A stretch of 64,000 bases of DNA from Megaustenia siamemsis (Eukaryota > Mollusca > Gastropoda > Stylommatophora > Ariophantidae). This document shows, piece after piece, positions 22,380 through 33,982 of this stretch. Positions within the stretch are counted from its first letter, which is position 1. Each line of letters opens with the position of its first letter. Made by a program: the position numbers and the translations under genes. The notes beneath the pieces were generated by a model. It did no database searches and was not told the DNA's origin. It saw only the letters and a list, made by a program, of their open reading frames with translations. The DNA lies in NCBI GenBank assembly GCA_032433765.1, contig JAVIAB010000139.1, forward strand, positions 39,365,397 to 39,429,396, given 5' to 3'.

Positions 22380-23262
22380 CAGCAGTGGGTTTTTTCCCCA
22401 TGGTGTCCCTCCCCGTGGATAGAGCTTTGAATGTGAGCAGCATTACACACAAGTCCTGTTCCGTCGTTCGATATATGGGCCGTTTTATTTTTAATTGGTG
22501 CAACAGTGCTACCTGTTTCCCCTACTCCGTCCTGGTAGGAGAGGACTTCTATCTGGTCTCTGGTTCATGAGGATCTGCAGCTCCGTTCCTATGAAGCCCA
22601 TGTAATGAAGCTCACAGTTCTCACCAGGTCGTGACGGCTGCCCCATAGTTTCTGTCCTAGTTCAACATTAGGTCCTGGATACGAGTTCCATATTGGCATT
22701 CGTTTGTATGGGACACTTTGAGATGGTTGTTGACGGATTGCCACGAGTTGATGCGAGCATGTTGCCCTTTGACTCATAAGATGCAGCGGGTCGTAATGGC
22801 TTTCTTGATATTCCCGGCTCTTACTGGAGAGGTTGGATTTCGTCTGTCCCAGGGTATGCTGGGAAACTACTAGTCCAGACCAGAGGTACTGCAATACTGG
22901 ATCCTCTATATCAGTAACAGCCACCACTACAGGGAACACGGCGATCCTAGCTTCTGTTAGCCAGTCTGGTTTGGCGCAGACTATTTCCAGAGGAGACCAC
23001 GAGGAGGTAGAACTGCTAGGTCTTGGTCGGCTGATGGTGCGCCGACCCTGCTATTGCGACCGGAGGTCGCAGGTGCTTCTGCTCCCCTTCTTTGAGATGG
23101 TAGCGCTGACTCAAGAGTCTACAGTGAGACCGGTTCTCATGCGGAAGATAATTCGAGACACAATACAGGTCCTGTGCTAGGTCTGACAACTGAAAGATCG
23201 TCAGACACAAGAGCATAGAATATCTGCCCTATGTGCTCTAAAGACAATAGATATATAGAATA
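22380..23262 (+). mobile_element. non-coding element ending in LINE-A-like 3' terminus
   Basis: About 880 bp of comparatively GC-rich sequence with no recognisable protein. Its right end, TGCCCTATGTGCTCTAAAGA then CAATAGATATATAGAATA, resembles the terminal 40 nt and ATAG tail of the intact LINE at 41590-44751. It could be a 5'-UTR-rich or internally deleted relative mobilised by that LINE. The left boundary is a guess. Confidence 0.4.
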
Positions 23263-23324
23263 AGTAATTTAATAAAACTATTAGCGGGGTTGCCTTCATT
23301 TCTTAAAGGCCACTGTTACTTACA

Positions 23325-23573
23325 GAGAGCCGCAATAGCTCAGTGGTTAGTGAACTGGACTACAAAGGGCAAGGGGTAGGCTTCGATCCCAACTGACGGC
23401 TTCCGGGTTCACCCAGCCTTAAATTGGTACCGGATTTGGGAAAGTAAAGCAGCACGGGCGTAATACCAACCACATTACCCCAAAAATCATGTGCAGAAAG
23501 TCTGTAAAATATAGGGTCACTAACACCATATTTCCCTATACGCCACTTGGCGTGACGGGGGTACTTTACTTTT
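23325..23573 (+). mobile_element. SINE-1 copy, full length
   Basis: A 249-bp plus-strand copy with a 13-bp perfect target-site duplication, ACTGTTACTTACA (23312-23324 and 23574-23586). The tRNA head is GAGCCGCAATAGCTCAGTGG and the B-box region is CTTCGATCC. It has the family's GCCACTTGGCGTGACGG word and a T-rich end. Confidence 0.92.
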
Positions 23574-24010
23574 ACTGTTACTTACAAACCTGCATTATTT
23601 TATCATTATTTTGTTATTACTAGTTTGATGACAAAGATTGATCGGTCTTGGTGCAGTTTTTCTGATATCGATTTAATCCCTGTGTAACATCGTTCATGTA
23701 GTGCGACCTAATGAGAGAAGTTAATATTTAATCGCTAATGGTTAGAAGAAGAGATCTTACTGCCCTCACGGGTACTCCAGTCCTTTCAAGAGGAAGGCGA
23801 TGTGTATGAGTGTTGATACTTCAAGTGCCTCGCTAGTTAACAGGGAGCCGTGATACAACCGTGAATTGTGAACTGAGTACAAAAGGTAGAATTCGGTCAT
23901 ATATCTGACCGTTTCTATGTTCAACCAAGATTTAAATGGGTGCCATCATTTTTTTTCCTTTACAAATAAAAAAAAGTGTGTCGCAGTGATGACGAAATTA
24001 CCCATAAAAT

Positions 24011-24353
24011 CATCATCATCAAGTACCGGGCCTGCTGGCGTAGGTGATCATGTTTCACCACAACTTTCTATCTCAGCAGCTATTTATCATTTCTGTTGTT
24101 GACCTTCTGCCAAGCCATTCTCTTAAGCTGTCTGTTATTTTTTTCTCTTTGCTTCCCTCTACCTCTTCGTCCCTCAATTTTTTCCAGTTGTTACAATATA
24201 TTCCAGTTGTTATCTTCTCATTACATGACGAAAAAAATTATGATCGTTTCTTCCTAATATTGGAAATTAGCTCTCTTTTTGTTTTTACCTCTCTCAGAAC
24301 ATCTTCATTACTCTTTTTAGCTGTCCATGGTACTCTCAACATTCTTCTGAATG
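24011..24353 (-). mobile_element. LINE-E, 5'-truncated
   Basis: A 343-bp minus-strand copy bounded by the 11-bp duplication ACCCATAAAAT (24000-24010 and 24354-24364). Its tail is a TGATGATGATGAT-type run at the left end. It matches the LINE-E copies at 30749-34308 along its length. It encodes only the last ~100 codons of the ORF, with stops. Confidence 0.9.
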
Positions 24354-24364
24354 ACCCATAAAAT

Positions 24365-26330
24365 ATGTTCATGATAAAAAAATATATATCGGTATTAACG
24401 CCATTTTCTCATTTGCGCTCAAGGCGTAACAACGCTATTTCTTCTCTTTTTTTTCTTCTTCTTCCCGTGAATACTTTTTTTTTTTAATTCACTCAAACCT
24501 GATGGAGTTGAATATGTCGTATCGACAGTGATCGAGGCTTCACTATCAACTAGGATAACAAATAATAAAATACATCTACAGTTTCAACGACAAAGAAGAT
24601 TAAACAATGCTAGTCATCTTTGATGTAACTGTTCAAGGTAAAAGATGCACGGAGAGGCAGTGTTTAGATTAAACTCAAAATCCAGAGATGAAGTCAAGTC
24701 GCCGTAATTGTTTTTATCATGACTAAAAATAGAGCTACATGCCGCTTCACGGCAGCTAACTTAAGATGTTAACGCGGTACAACATGATGATTAACAAAAT
24801 AAAACTTACCGTTATGTGTCCCTGGGAAGTCAGTAAACATTTGGAAAACAAGTTGTGGAAAACAGCTACGTCATTTCCGGTCATTTACACTCTTCCAATA
24901 GAACAACTCGTTACATTTCCAGTAAATCAAATTAATTGAAATAAATAATCCTTGACCGCCGTTTAAATGCAAATAGAGTTCACGAGCTTCGACTATCCGG
25001 GTGAATCTTCAGACCAGAACAAGCACTGACGTGACTAGGTCGGGCCCATGTAAACGTTTCGTGTTAACTGGGCTTAGGATTTGCTGGAGAATCTTCTAGC
25101 ACTCACTGTTTCTTACTGGTAAAAGCAACCTGCCCTAGGATGTTGCTAAGTCTGTTTGACCTTTGACATACGTCCTTGTCTAATATTTGGACAAGGTTGG
25201 CGTGTTTGCAAGAAGTGAGATAAGAGACACTGGCTGTGTTAAAGGTACACATTTAATGTATTTTTTACGTTTTTCTTTCTTTCTTTTTTTTTTTTTTGGT
25301 TGCTTCACCTTTCAGTTATGTCCCTTATAGATACTACGTTAGCCTACAAAATCGTTACTCATTCACAACTGTTCTGTTCTTTCTGTCCATTTAAAACTCT
25401 CAGTTGTCTTAGTTTTGTTGTTTTTTTTTTTATTAGTGACAAACTGCTGTGCACTGAATACGTTCACATTGACGATTTTAATGTGTGGGCATTTCTTGTG
25501 GAATCGATATTGATGTCGTCAAATTGTATATTTTTCATTATTCTCTTTGTACTTTTGTTACCACATTTTACTTTTAGAATCATATGTTAACTACTACCAG
25601 GAGATTTCATTGTCTTAATTGTGTTCTGTAGTAGAAGTTATTAATTGCAATGTGTCTAACACATTAACGTTATTTCACCAGTGAATGTTTCTCTATAAAC
25701 TAATTAAACTATCGGTCGGTCAATAGATGATTGTTCTAGGTTAGAATTAAATAAACTATCAAAAGTAAGTAAGGAAATATAATATTCGCTGTTTACAATT
25801 AATATTGACATTTTCATTATTAGATACACATATAGACATCATGTACTATAAAATATCGCAATATATGCGATCCCATTATTTATAATTATATCCTGCATTT
25901 CCGGCCTTGGGAATGCTTAACATTAAACTGTGTTGATAACCGTCCCGGATATATACACATTTCATTTAGTAAATCTGTCTACACTTCTATTTTCACACAT
26001 CCACATTTATAAACTGTATACAATTTCCTGTTGCTTTTGTCTGCAGGCAAGTTGTTTATGCTTTCCATCCGATCGTGTCATTACGTTTCATTAAAAAAAA
26101 ACTCTATCCTAGTTTTGACCATTGTTACTGTACAGATAATTTGTTCTCAGTTCTACTTCCTTCGAGATCAAATTAGATCTAATTAATGTCTTTATAGTCT
26201 AGGCTAGTGATTCTGAAACTTCCCATTACCCGGGACCCCCATTAAATACGTTTTGTAGTCGCTGACCCCCAGGATTCATTGTCACTTCTTGTGGCGTATT
26301 GGGGCATGTTACGTTAGTATCCATATTCCT
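24365..26330. other. unassigned AT-rich spacer
   Basis: Almost 2 kb without a recognised gene or window-internal repeat. T runs near 24476 and 25285. A frame at 25300-25590 of hydrophobic residues has no domain. Confidence 0.5.
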
Positions 26331-26334
26331 GTTA

Positions 26335-26592
26335 ATGAATGGCCATTTTGAGTGGTGTTGTCGGATGGCTTACCACGGCAACAGCCGGTGTTAGTACCCT
26401 GGCGAGGACACCTGGGTTTTACTAATTCCCTAAAAATTAGTACCTCTGAAGTCGGAGTAAATCTGCCTGCATGGCGAGGGGCATCCTGTAATGGGATAAA
26501 AACAGACTTTACACGCAAAATTCAGTCCCACAAAATTGAGTGGGTGGGACTTCGTCAGAGGTCAAAGCTGACGAAAGCGAACGAACGAACGA
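26335..26592 (+). mobile_element. SINE-2 copy
   Basis: Plus-strand partner of the bounded copy at 34566-34821. They share GCTTACCACGGCAACAGCC, AGTACCTCTGAAGTCGGAG, CTGCCTGCATGGCGAGGGGC and a CGAACGAACGAACGA tail. The tRNA-like 5' head is eroded here. The 3' end abuts a LINE scrap directly. Confidence 0.85.
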
Positions 26593-26594
26593 GT

Positions 26595-26840
26595 GGTGTT
26601 GGTGGTGTTGTTGGCGTTATGAAATGGTTTGTCCACGTATTCCGATCGACTGACCTAGCAAAGACTATTCTGCTAGGGACTGTGAAAGGAGCGAGAATGA
26701 GAAGTAGGCAAAGAATGAGAGAGAATATAGCATAAAAGGATGTATAGACCTCGGATTTCCCAAAAATGACCGAAGATAGAAACCGTGGAGGTTGGCGAAT
26801 ATCAGTTTTGCCCCAACGACCCCCCAAGTGATGAAGATAA
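26595..26840 (+). pseudogene. LINE C-terminus remnant (family H)
   Basis: The frame reads GVMKWFVHVFRSTDLAKTIL, then VKGARMRSRQRMRENIA and stop, then DRNRGGWRISVLPQRPP in the continuing frame. The WF(G)HV.RS.DLAKTIL.GTV.G.R order followed by a W-R-x-x-V end is characteristic of LINE C-termini. Distinct from families A to G by its VLPQRPP end. Confidence 0.8.
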
Positions 26841-26859
26841 ATAAGACAGCATTACGTCA

Positions 26860-27000
26860 GTGCAGTGTTCTTTTTCTCCATAAAAATCAGGTACCTATTT
26901 ACGGCTCAGTGAAATCAGAAATCGTCGAGCAGGATCGAATGTGACTCGTGTGCTCTGTGAACCGGTTACTAACCACTGCTCTAACACCGACGCAGTAAAA
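26860..27000 (-). mobile_element. diverged tRNA-like SINE fragment
   Basis: On the minus strand, TTAGTAACCGGTT and a B-box-like region near GATCGAATGTGACTC (plus strand AGGATCGAAT) precede a body with TTCACTGAGCCGTAAATAGG and GATTTTTATGGAG, similar to the middle of SINE-1. Strongly diverged. Confidence 0.45.
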
Positions 27001-27197
27001 CAAGAACAGTCGTGGGATGACTCGCAAAACCTTAACAAATTTCCACAACTGCAAATACCGTTTGGTAAACGCTGGTCTAGGCCACGTTTATTGTTTTAAG
27101 TAATTGAGAGAATACTCGTACTATCACATTCTTCTCCATCTTTCTTGGGTCCTGTATTTCAGATGTTAGTTTGAATGTGCTGTGTTCGTATGTCCTA

Positions 27198-27284
<87 letters not shown>
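27198..27284. repeat. (AT)n microsatellite, about 87 bp
   Basis: Uninterrupted AT dinucleotides immediately upstream of a SINE-1 copy. Confidence 0.97.
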
Positions 27285-27286
<2 letters not shown>

Positions 27287-27540
27287 GAGCCGCGATAGCT
27301 CAGTTGTTAGTGAACTGGACTACAAAGGACAAGAGGTAGAGTTCGATCCCAACCGACGGCATCCTGTTCACCCAGCCTTTAATAGGTATCGGATTTTTTT
27401 CTGGGAAAGTAAAGCGCACGGGCGTAATACCGACCACATTACCCCAAAAATCATTTGCCGAAGGTCTGTAAACTTTATGGTCGCGAACACCATATTCACT
27501 ATACGCCACTTGGCGTGACGGGTGTACTTAACTTTTTTTT
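27285..27540 (+). mobile_element. SINE-1 copy adjoining (AT)n
   Basis: Full head GGGAGCCGCGATAGCTCAG, body, and GCCACTTGGCGTGACGGGTG end with a T run. It begins exactly where the AT tract stops, so the target-site duplication cannot be read. Confidence 0.92.
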
Positions 27541-27637
27541 AATAAATATGTATATGTATATAACAACAGCTTCGCATTTTTATAAATGTATATGCATTTC
27601 TGATTCTTATATGTATGTGTATTTTTATATAGGATAC

Positions 27638-27641
<4 letters not shown>

Positions 27642-27720
<79 letters not shown>
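27642..27720. repeat. (AT)n microsatellite with one interruption
   Basis: About 79 bp of AT repeats broken once by ATGTAT near 27682. Confidence 0.95.
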
Positions 27721-27722
<2 letters not shown>

Positions 27723-27767
27723 TCCCATAATCCAACGTTGTGCTACCAATGCCAGACCTGGACCCTA

Positions 27768-28150
27768 GATGCAAGAACAATAAGAAAATAAACCTTTTCT
27801 GAAATGAAATGTGTCAGACGAAATACAGGAACCAGCCTGAGAGACAAGATCAGAAATGAAGAACTGAGAAAAAAGATAGGAATAGCCCCCGTCATAGAAT
27901 ATATTTAGAAGCAGCAGATAAAATGGTTTGGCCACGTGATAAGGCAGAGTGATTAAAACACAACACAACGAGCCCTCAATAAACGTTGTGAGAATACCAG
28001 ACCCAAGAGTCGACCACGAAAAAGATGGATCGCAATATTAGAAACACTAGGAAACATAACAGCAGCAGAGGCGAACAGAAGAGCAAAAGACCGCAAACTA
28101 TATCTCCCCTCGACGCTGAAAGGCAGATGAGGAAGGAAAGAAGAAGAAGA
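27768..28150 (+). mobile_element. LINE-C 3' fragment
   Basis: The frame contains RNEELRKKIGIAPVIEYI, stop, KQQIKWFGHVIRQSD, then SRPRKRWIAILETLGNITA and AKDRKLYLPSTLKGR followed by a stop. The 3' tail is AAGAAGAAGAA. Closely related to the copy nested in LINE-B at 10784-11166. Confidence 0.88.
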
Positions 28151-28887
28151 AAAAGAGATATATACTATTTATGTACTTATGCCTGAATGTAATATAACAA
28201 TTACATTTATATGTAACTCAGTCCGTCAAGTATCCATTCTCTCTTTCAGCTGCTTCAACTGAAGATACAGTTGAAAGATAGAATAAAGATACAACCACAT
28301 CATCGACAAGCTATCCAACTGTCCATCATACTATCGACGCTTTTCTTTTGTTACCATTTTGTCAATTGTAAAACAGAGGAGCATACCAAATATTTGTTAG
28401 ACCGGACGTTGTGTCTGTCTCATTGTGTTTAGCAATGTCTGACTGACTGTATTTGTGTGAGCAAGAAGTGTTTAGCTTGTTAAATTATCAGTCTCTTTAT
28501 ATTGAGTAAGTTGCTAGAATGAGTTACAGTAAAGCGATATATGTTTGTTACAATTATATATACTGAAGTACATTAATAACGCACAACTTTACAAATACAG
28601 GAACAAAGTGTTTAATGTAAATATAAGTGTGGGAATAAATTTTCCCCGTACTTAGCATGAGGTAGGGAGCTAACGGTTGCTAAAATTGAAAGATTTAACC
28701 AACGAGTTTTGGCACAGACTACATGAAAACAATGAAAGTTACACGTGCAACACGATTCCCAGTAGTCATGACCATGAACATGTATACACGTTGTGACTGT
28801 ATACTCGGTATAAAAAGACCGTCGAAACAAAACAACCAGTACATGTGGTTGAAATACCACGACTTTCTGAAAACGACTGCTACCCAC

Positions 28888-29376
28888 CCATTGGTATGTT
28901 GGAGACTGGAATGAGCTAGCGGGTCATTGTCAAAAGGATGAATTGCCACCACAGCACTATTGTACGTCTGAATGAACGTTACCGAAACACTGGCAGTACC
29001 CGTGGTAGACTTCAGAGTGGCCAACCACGAGTACTGCCCCTGGACATGATCGTCATATTGTGCTGAGTCACCTATGGAATCGTTCACGTATCTCATGGCA
29101 AGTCAAACAGCAAAAACAATAGTGGGTAAACGCGGGAAAGTCTCTCAGGTGACGACTCAGATGGAGGCATTACTGCAAGACGAGCTTATAGTGGGCCAAT
29201 CTTAACTCACAGACATCATAAGCACCGTCTACAATTGACAGAGCAATATGTCAGATGGACTAGACTACAGTGGAATGATGTCCTTTTCACATACGAGAGC
29301 ATATTCAACATACCCTTTGTTGATGGGCATATGCGTATTTGTCGACGGAGCGAAGTAAACACTTATATTTACATTT
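28888..29376 (+). pseudogene. Tc1/mariner transposase pseudogene
   Basis: The frame starts MLETGMS, a TAG stop, then RVIVKRMNCHHSTIVRLNER and GRLQSGQPRVLPLD, matching the helix-turn-helix region of Tc1-type transposases (..STI.RL..R...TGS...R..SGRPR). After degenerate sequence it resumes YSGPILTHRHHKHRLQ, then WNDVLFTYESIF. The Tc1 pattern is W..VLFSDES.F, so the catalytic D is changed to Y here. The frame ends at RICRRSEV before the second and third catalytic residues. No terminal inverted repeats seen. Dead element. Confidence 0.85.
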
Positions 29377-29409
29377 GACACTCTGTTCCTGGATCTGTAA
29401 AATGTTGCG

Positions 29410-29702
29410 TTATTAATATGCTTTCGGTATATCCCGTGTGTTACCGGGGCCTCATTATGAGGGAGGTAAAGAATAGTGACACTGTGACCTTCCAGGCATG
29501 TCGTAAGAGGCGACTAAGGAGGTTGATCGATGGCTTGACAAGCTGTCATTGTAAAAAGTATTGTTATGGAAACAGAGCCATAGATTTTAGAAGCAGTGAT
29601 CTCTGCAATATGTGCCACTTTGGCACGCAAGGTTTCTGTTTTTGAGATTGTAGTTCTGCCCTATGTGCCGTCTTCGGCTCGAAAGGACAATAGAATAGAA
29701 TA
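29410..29702 (+). mobile_element. non-autonomous element with LINE-A-like ends
   Basis: The 5' part, GTTGATCGATGGCTTGACAA..GTAAAAAGTATTGTTATGGA, resembles the 5' UTR of the intact LINE at 41649-41705 (about 70% by eye). The 3' part has TGCCCTATGTGCCG, a short hairpin (GCCGTCTTCGGC), CTCGAAAGGACAATAG and an AATAG tail, matching the LINE's 3' terminus. Between the ends there is no coding sequence. Likely an internally deleted LINE-A relative or a SINE built from LINE ends. Confidence 0.6.
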
Positions 29703-29719
29703 TGAGAAAAAGAAACCCC

Positions 29720-30738
29720 CATACAGCAACAGGGCTCAGGATCGGCAAATAATCAGAGCTGATCATCTGGAGAATGCCAGAAAGAATACATCAAATAACA
29801 CACTATTTTATTATTTATATATTGCACTGTAAATGATAAATAATTTTGTTGCTAAAATATCTTCAAAATATATTTGTTGTTTGCTTTGTTTTGTTATGTA
29901 GATCACCACAATGAATAGATTAATGCTTCGGTTCATTTTGTTATCCCACCAAAGCCATACAAATGGCTTCAAGAGCGGAAGAGACAATCTACATGCCAGT
30001 AATTCTGTCTTCGGATACAGCGGATAAGCAGCTCAGAAAGTAATTATATAAAAAAACAGTAAAAGAGACAACGAATATTTACATAAATAAATCAACCCAA
30101 TCCATGTGTGTTTTCGTGAAATCCGCATTAATCTGAAACAAAAGAACAATGGCATCACAAAGGATTTGTAACCAAAAAAACGAGAGTTTTAATTTCAAAA
30201 TATAAATTCTAATTTATAAAACAAAGTCTAGACGCGTGATTTTCTGTCACATTTCGGCAAAACTTTCACGTTCTGAGATTTGATAGCGAATTACCTACAT
30301 CAAGAATGTCCCCAATAGCCACCAGCCAAGATCGATTTACTCACATCATTCGACTGAAAAGGGACTTTATTCACGATTCGCAAATTAACCTGTGTTTTCA
30401 TGCATAATGGACAGACCACTTCATGTAACGGGACTTTTGTGTTCTCGAGTCCAATGCTCATTTGTATAACTGTTCCGTCTAAATAGGACCATTGTTTATT
30501 GAAACTTTATTTCAAACAAAGTAACAATAGCTTTCTTTGAGAGGGAGAACGGTCTGAAATGCATCTTATGTGTTCATGTGGACAGAAAAACGGATCTGGA
30601 AGCTCCCCCCCCCCCCCCGGATTATATAACTCGACATGTGTTAAATAATATTTCCAACATGGCAGTGATCGTCATGACCTAATATCGCACAATTTGTTGA
30701 TTAACAAAAAGAAAGTAACAATCTGCAAACAATCATTG
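29720..30738. other. unassigned spacer
   Basis: AT-rich, no gene recognised. A C homopolymer of about 13 lies at 30606-30618. Confidence 0.5.
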
Positions 30739-31218
30739 TTAAAACGTTCATCATCATCATCAAGCACCGGGCCTGCTGGCCTAAGTGATCATTTCTCTCC
30801 ACAACTTTCAATCGCTACAGTTATTTATCAATTCCGTTGTTGACCTTCTGCCAAGTAATTATCTTAGGCTGTCCGACATCGTTTCTGTTTGCTTCCCTCT
30901 GCCTCTTTGTCCTTCAAATTCTCAGTTGTTACAATATATTCCACTTGTTCTCTTCTCAATACATGGCCAAAAAAATGATGATTGCTTCATCCTAATATTG
31001 GAAATTAGCTCTCTGTTTGCTTATGCCTCTTTCAGAACGTTTTCACTGCTCTTCTTAGCTGTCCATGGTATTCTCAACATTCTTCAGTAAAACCACATTT
31101 ATACAGCCTCCAGTGATTTTCTTGTCTGTTGTCCTATTGTCCATGATTCACATCCAAATGTTAAGACTGGTTTTACATAACAAATAATAACTCTTTTTCT
31201 TGTTTCTATTGTCAAAAA

Positions 31219-32605
31219 AGTACACAATCAAATTGATTTTATACTGGTACAGAGACAATTTAGGAATGGGCTAACATCTGTTAAAACAAGGCCAGGAGCA
31301 GATTGTAATAGTGACCATGTACCAGTAGTTTAAAGATAAGAATAAAACTGCGGAAGACACAGAAATTCCAAAGAAATATGTAATTAGAACTAGATATGCT
31401 TAGAGTAGATAGACAGATGAGTGATAAGTACAATAAGATAGTACAAAATATACATAATGCTATTGAGAAAATACAGGACATCGAGGAACAGTGGGAAATG
31501 TTCAAACAATCGATTCAATAGACATCAAAAGAAGTAATACCAATGACTAAAAGAATGAACAAAAAGAAATGGATGACAGAGGAAATACTAAAACTAATGG
31601 ACGAAAGACGAAAACATAAGTAAGAAGAACGGACATACAAAATATTGCACAGAGAGATCCAACACAAATGCAGAGAAGCAAAGGAAGGATGGTTAAAACA
31701 GAAATGTGAAGAAATGGAAAAACAACAAAATAAAGACTCATAATGTATGCACAATCAGTTAAATGAATTAACAGGAAGAAAAGAAGTCAATGTTTCAGGA
31801 TGTGTGAAATCAAAGGAAGGAAATATAATAATGGGACAGGAGAAGACAATGGAAAGATGGACAGAATATATCAGTCAACTCTATGATGATGAAAAACCAG
31901 AGCTAAACAATTTCAACAAAGACACAGAGCCACCAATAATGCATACTGAAGTGGAGAAGGCAATTCAACACATGAAAAGAGGCAAAACTTCATGTTCCGA
32001 CAATATAACAAAATAAGAGATAAATGCATTAGGAGAGCTTGAAATACAAGTCATAACAAAACTACTCAATCACATATATAACACTGGACACATACCCGAA
32101 GATCTACTAAAATCTAACTGTGTAGCCATACCGAAGAAGTCATGCGCCATTGATTGTGAAGACCGTTGCACTATAAGTCTCATGAGCCATATGCCTAAAA
32201 TGTTACTAAGAATCATTATGAGAAGTGTAAGGAACAAAATAAAACCAGAAATAAGTGAGGAACAATGTGGATTTGTTGAAGGAAAGGGCACCAATAATGC
32301 AATACACATCTTAAGAACATTGATAGAAAGATCAAAGATCAGAAAGATACAACATTTTTCGGACACATCATGAGAAGAGTAAAGTTGGAATACTTGGTTG
32401 CAACTGGCAAAATAAAAGGAAAGAGAGATCGCAGACGAAAAAGAGAGAATATACTGGATAGCTTGGTGTCATAGCATGGAAAACAGTCAACAACAGAACT
32501 GATACGAGGCACTGTAGATTGAAGATTGTGGAAGGACATGATCGCCTACGCCAACCGGTATGGCACATGATGACAATGATGATGATGATGATGATAATGA
32601 TGATG
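31219..32605 (+). mobile_element. LINE-D, internally deleted, nested in LINE-E
   Basis: Plus-strand copy flanked by ATTGTCAAAAA (31208-31218 and 32606-32616). It starts inside the endonuclease (QIDFILVQRQFRNGL then ADCNSDHVPVV) and continues through MHNQLNELTGRKEVNVSG and SEEQCGFVEGKGTNNAIHIL (RT motif 2). It then jumps at about 32345 to the post-RT part, ATFFGHIMRRVKLEYLVATG. The RT catalytic core (motif A to the YADD box) is absent. It ends AYANRYGT, stop, and a GATGATGAT tail. Confidence 0.88.
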
Positions 32606-33080
32606 ATTGTCAAAAATGGATTGCATAGTACCTTCCTTTTTTGGGAAAGCTGCTTTTGCCTTAGCCATTCTGCATCTAGCCTCTGTTGTACATTTTCCGT
32701 CTGAGGTTAACAAAGTTCCCAAATATTTAAATTCATATACCCTGTTTTAACATTGTTCCACTTGTCTTTATTTTGCACTGAGGTGATGTCTTTTTCTTTG
32801 TTGTTACCATCATTTCTGTCGTTTTGCTATTAAAGCTGATTCCTTTATTTTTACTTTCTTTCGCTATAATGTCTAACATTTCTTGTAATTCATTCTCTCT
32901 TAGCGATTAATACTGTATCATCAGCATACCTTAGATTATTTATATTATGACATCCGATTGTTTTTCCAGGCATGTCCCTTATGGATCTTAAAATAATCTC
33001 ACTATAAATATTAAACAAATCTGGTGACAGCAAACAACCTTGTCTAACACAGTTCTTATGGCCGCTGTTTGTTGCCAGTA

Positions 33081-33982
33081 ATCATCATCATCAAGTACCG
33101 GGCCTACTGGTGTAGGTGATCATGTCTCTCCACAACTTTCGATCTCGACAGTTCTTTTCATTTCTGTTGTTGACCTTCTGCCAAGCCATTCTCTTAGGCT
33201 GTCTAATATATTCTCTCTTTGCTTCCCTCTATCTCTTCGTCCTTCAATTTTTCCAGTTGTTACAATATATTCCACTTGTTCTCTTCTCATTACATGGCCA
33301 AAAATTGATGATTACTTCTTCCTAATATTGGAAATTAGCTCTCTTTTTGCTTTGATCTCTTTCAGAATATTTTCATTACTCTTCTTAGCTGTCCATGGTA
33401 TTCTCAACATTCTTCTGTAAAACCACATTTCTACAGACTCCAGTGATTTTCTTGTCTGTTGTCCTATTGTCCATGATTCACATCCATATGTTAAAACTGG
33501 CTCTACATAACATTTAAGAACTCTTTTTCTTGTTTCTATTGTCAAAAATGGATTGCATAGTATTTTCCTAATTTTTTTGGAAAGCTGTTTTTGCCTGAGC
33601 AATTCTACATCTCACCTCTTTTGTACATCTTCCGTCTGAGGTTAACAAAGTTCCCAAATATTTAAATTCATTTACCTGTTTTAATATTGTTCCACTTGTC
33701 TTTATTTTGCACTGAGGTGATGTCTTTTTCTTTGTTGTTACCATTACTTCTGTCTTTTTGCTATTAAGGCTGATTCCTTTATTTCTGCTTTCTTTCACTG
33801 TAATGTCCAACATTTCTTGTAACTCATTTTTACTCTTAGCGATTAATACTGTATCATCAGCATACATTATATTATTTACATTATGACCTCCAATTGTTAT
33901 TCCAGGAATGCCCCTAATGGATTTTAAAATAATCTCAATATAAATATATATATATTATTGATATGATATTAAATAAATATAA
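33081..33982 (-). mobile_element. LINE-E (inner), nested in the outer LINE-E
   Basis: A 902-bp minus-strand copy flanked by TTGTTGCCAGTA (33069-33080 and 33983-33994), a site inside the outer LINE-E. Its frames are well kept. 33867-33568 reads MYADDTVLIAKSKNELQEML and LNSKKTEVMVTT, with the YADD catalytic box present. 33602-33312 reads YVEPVLTYGCESWTIGQQ and FYRRMLRIPWTAKKSNE. Only small frame changes separate them, so it is younger than the outer copy. Confidence 0.9.

Noticed and set aside
27455..27730. 91-aa frame ending in IYIYIYIY
   Set aside because: Translation of an (AT)n microsatellite running out of a SINE-1 copy.
32070..32366. 98-aa minus-strand frame as a gene
   Set aside because: Antisense shadow of LINE-D coding sequence on the plus strand.
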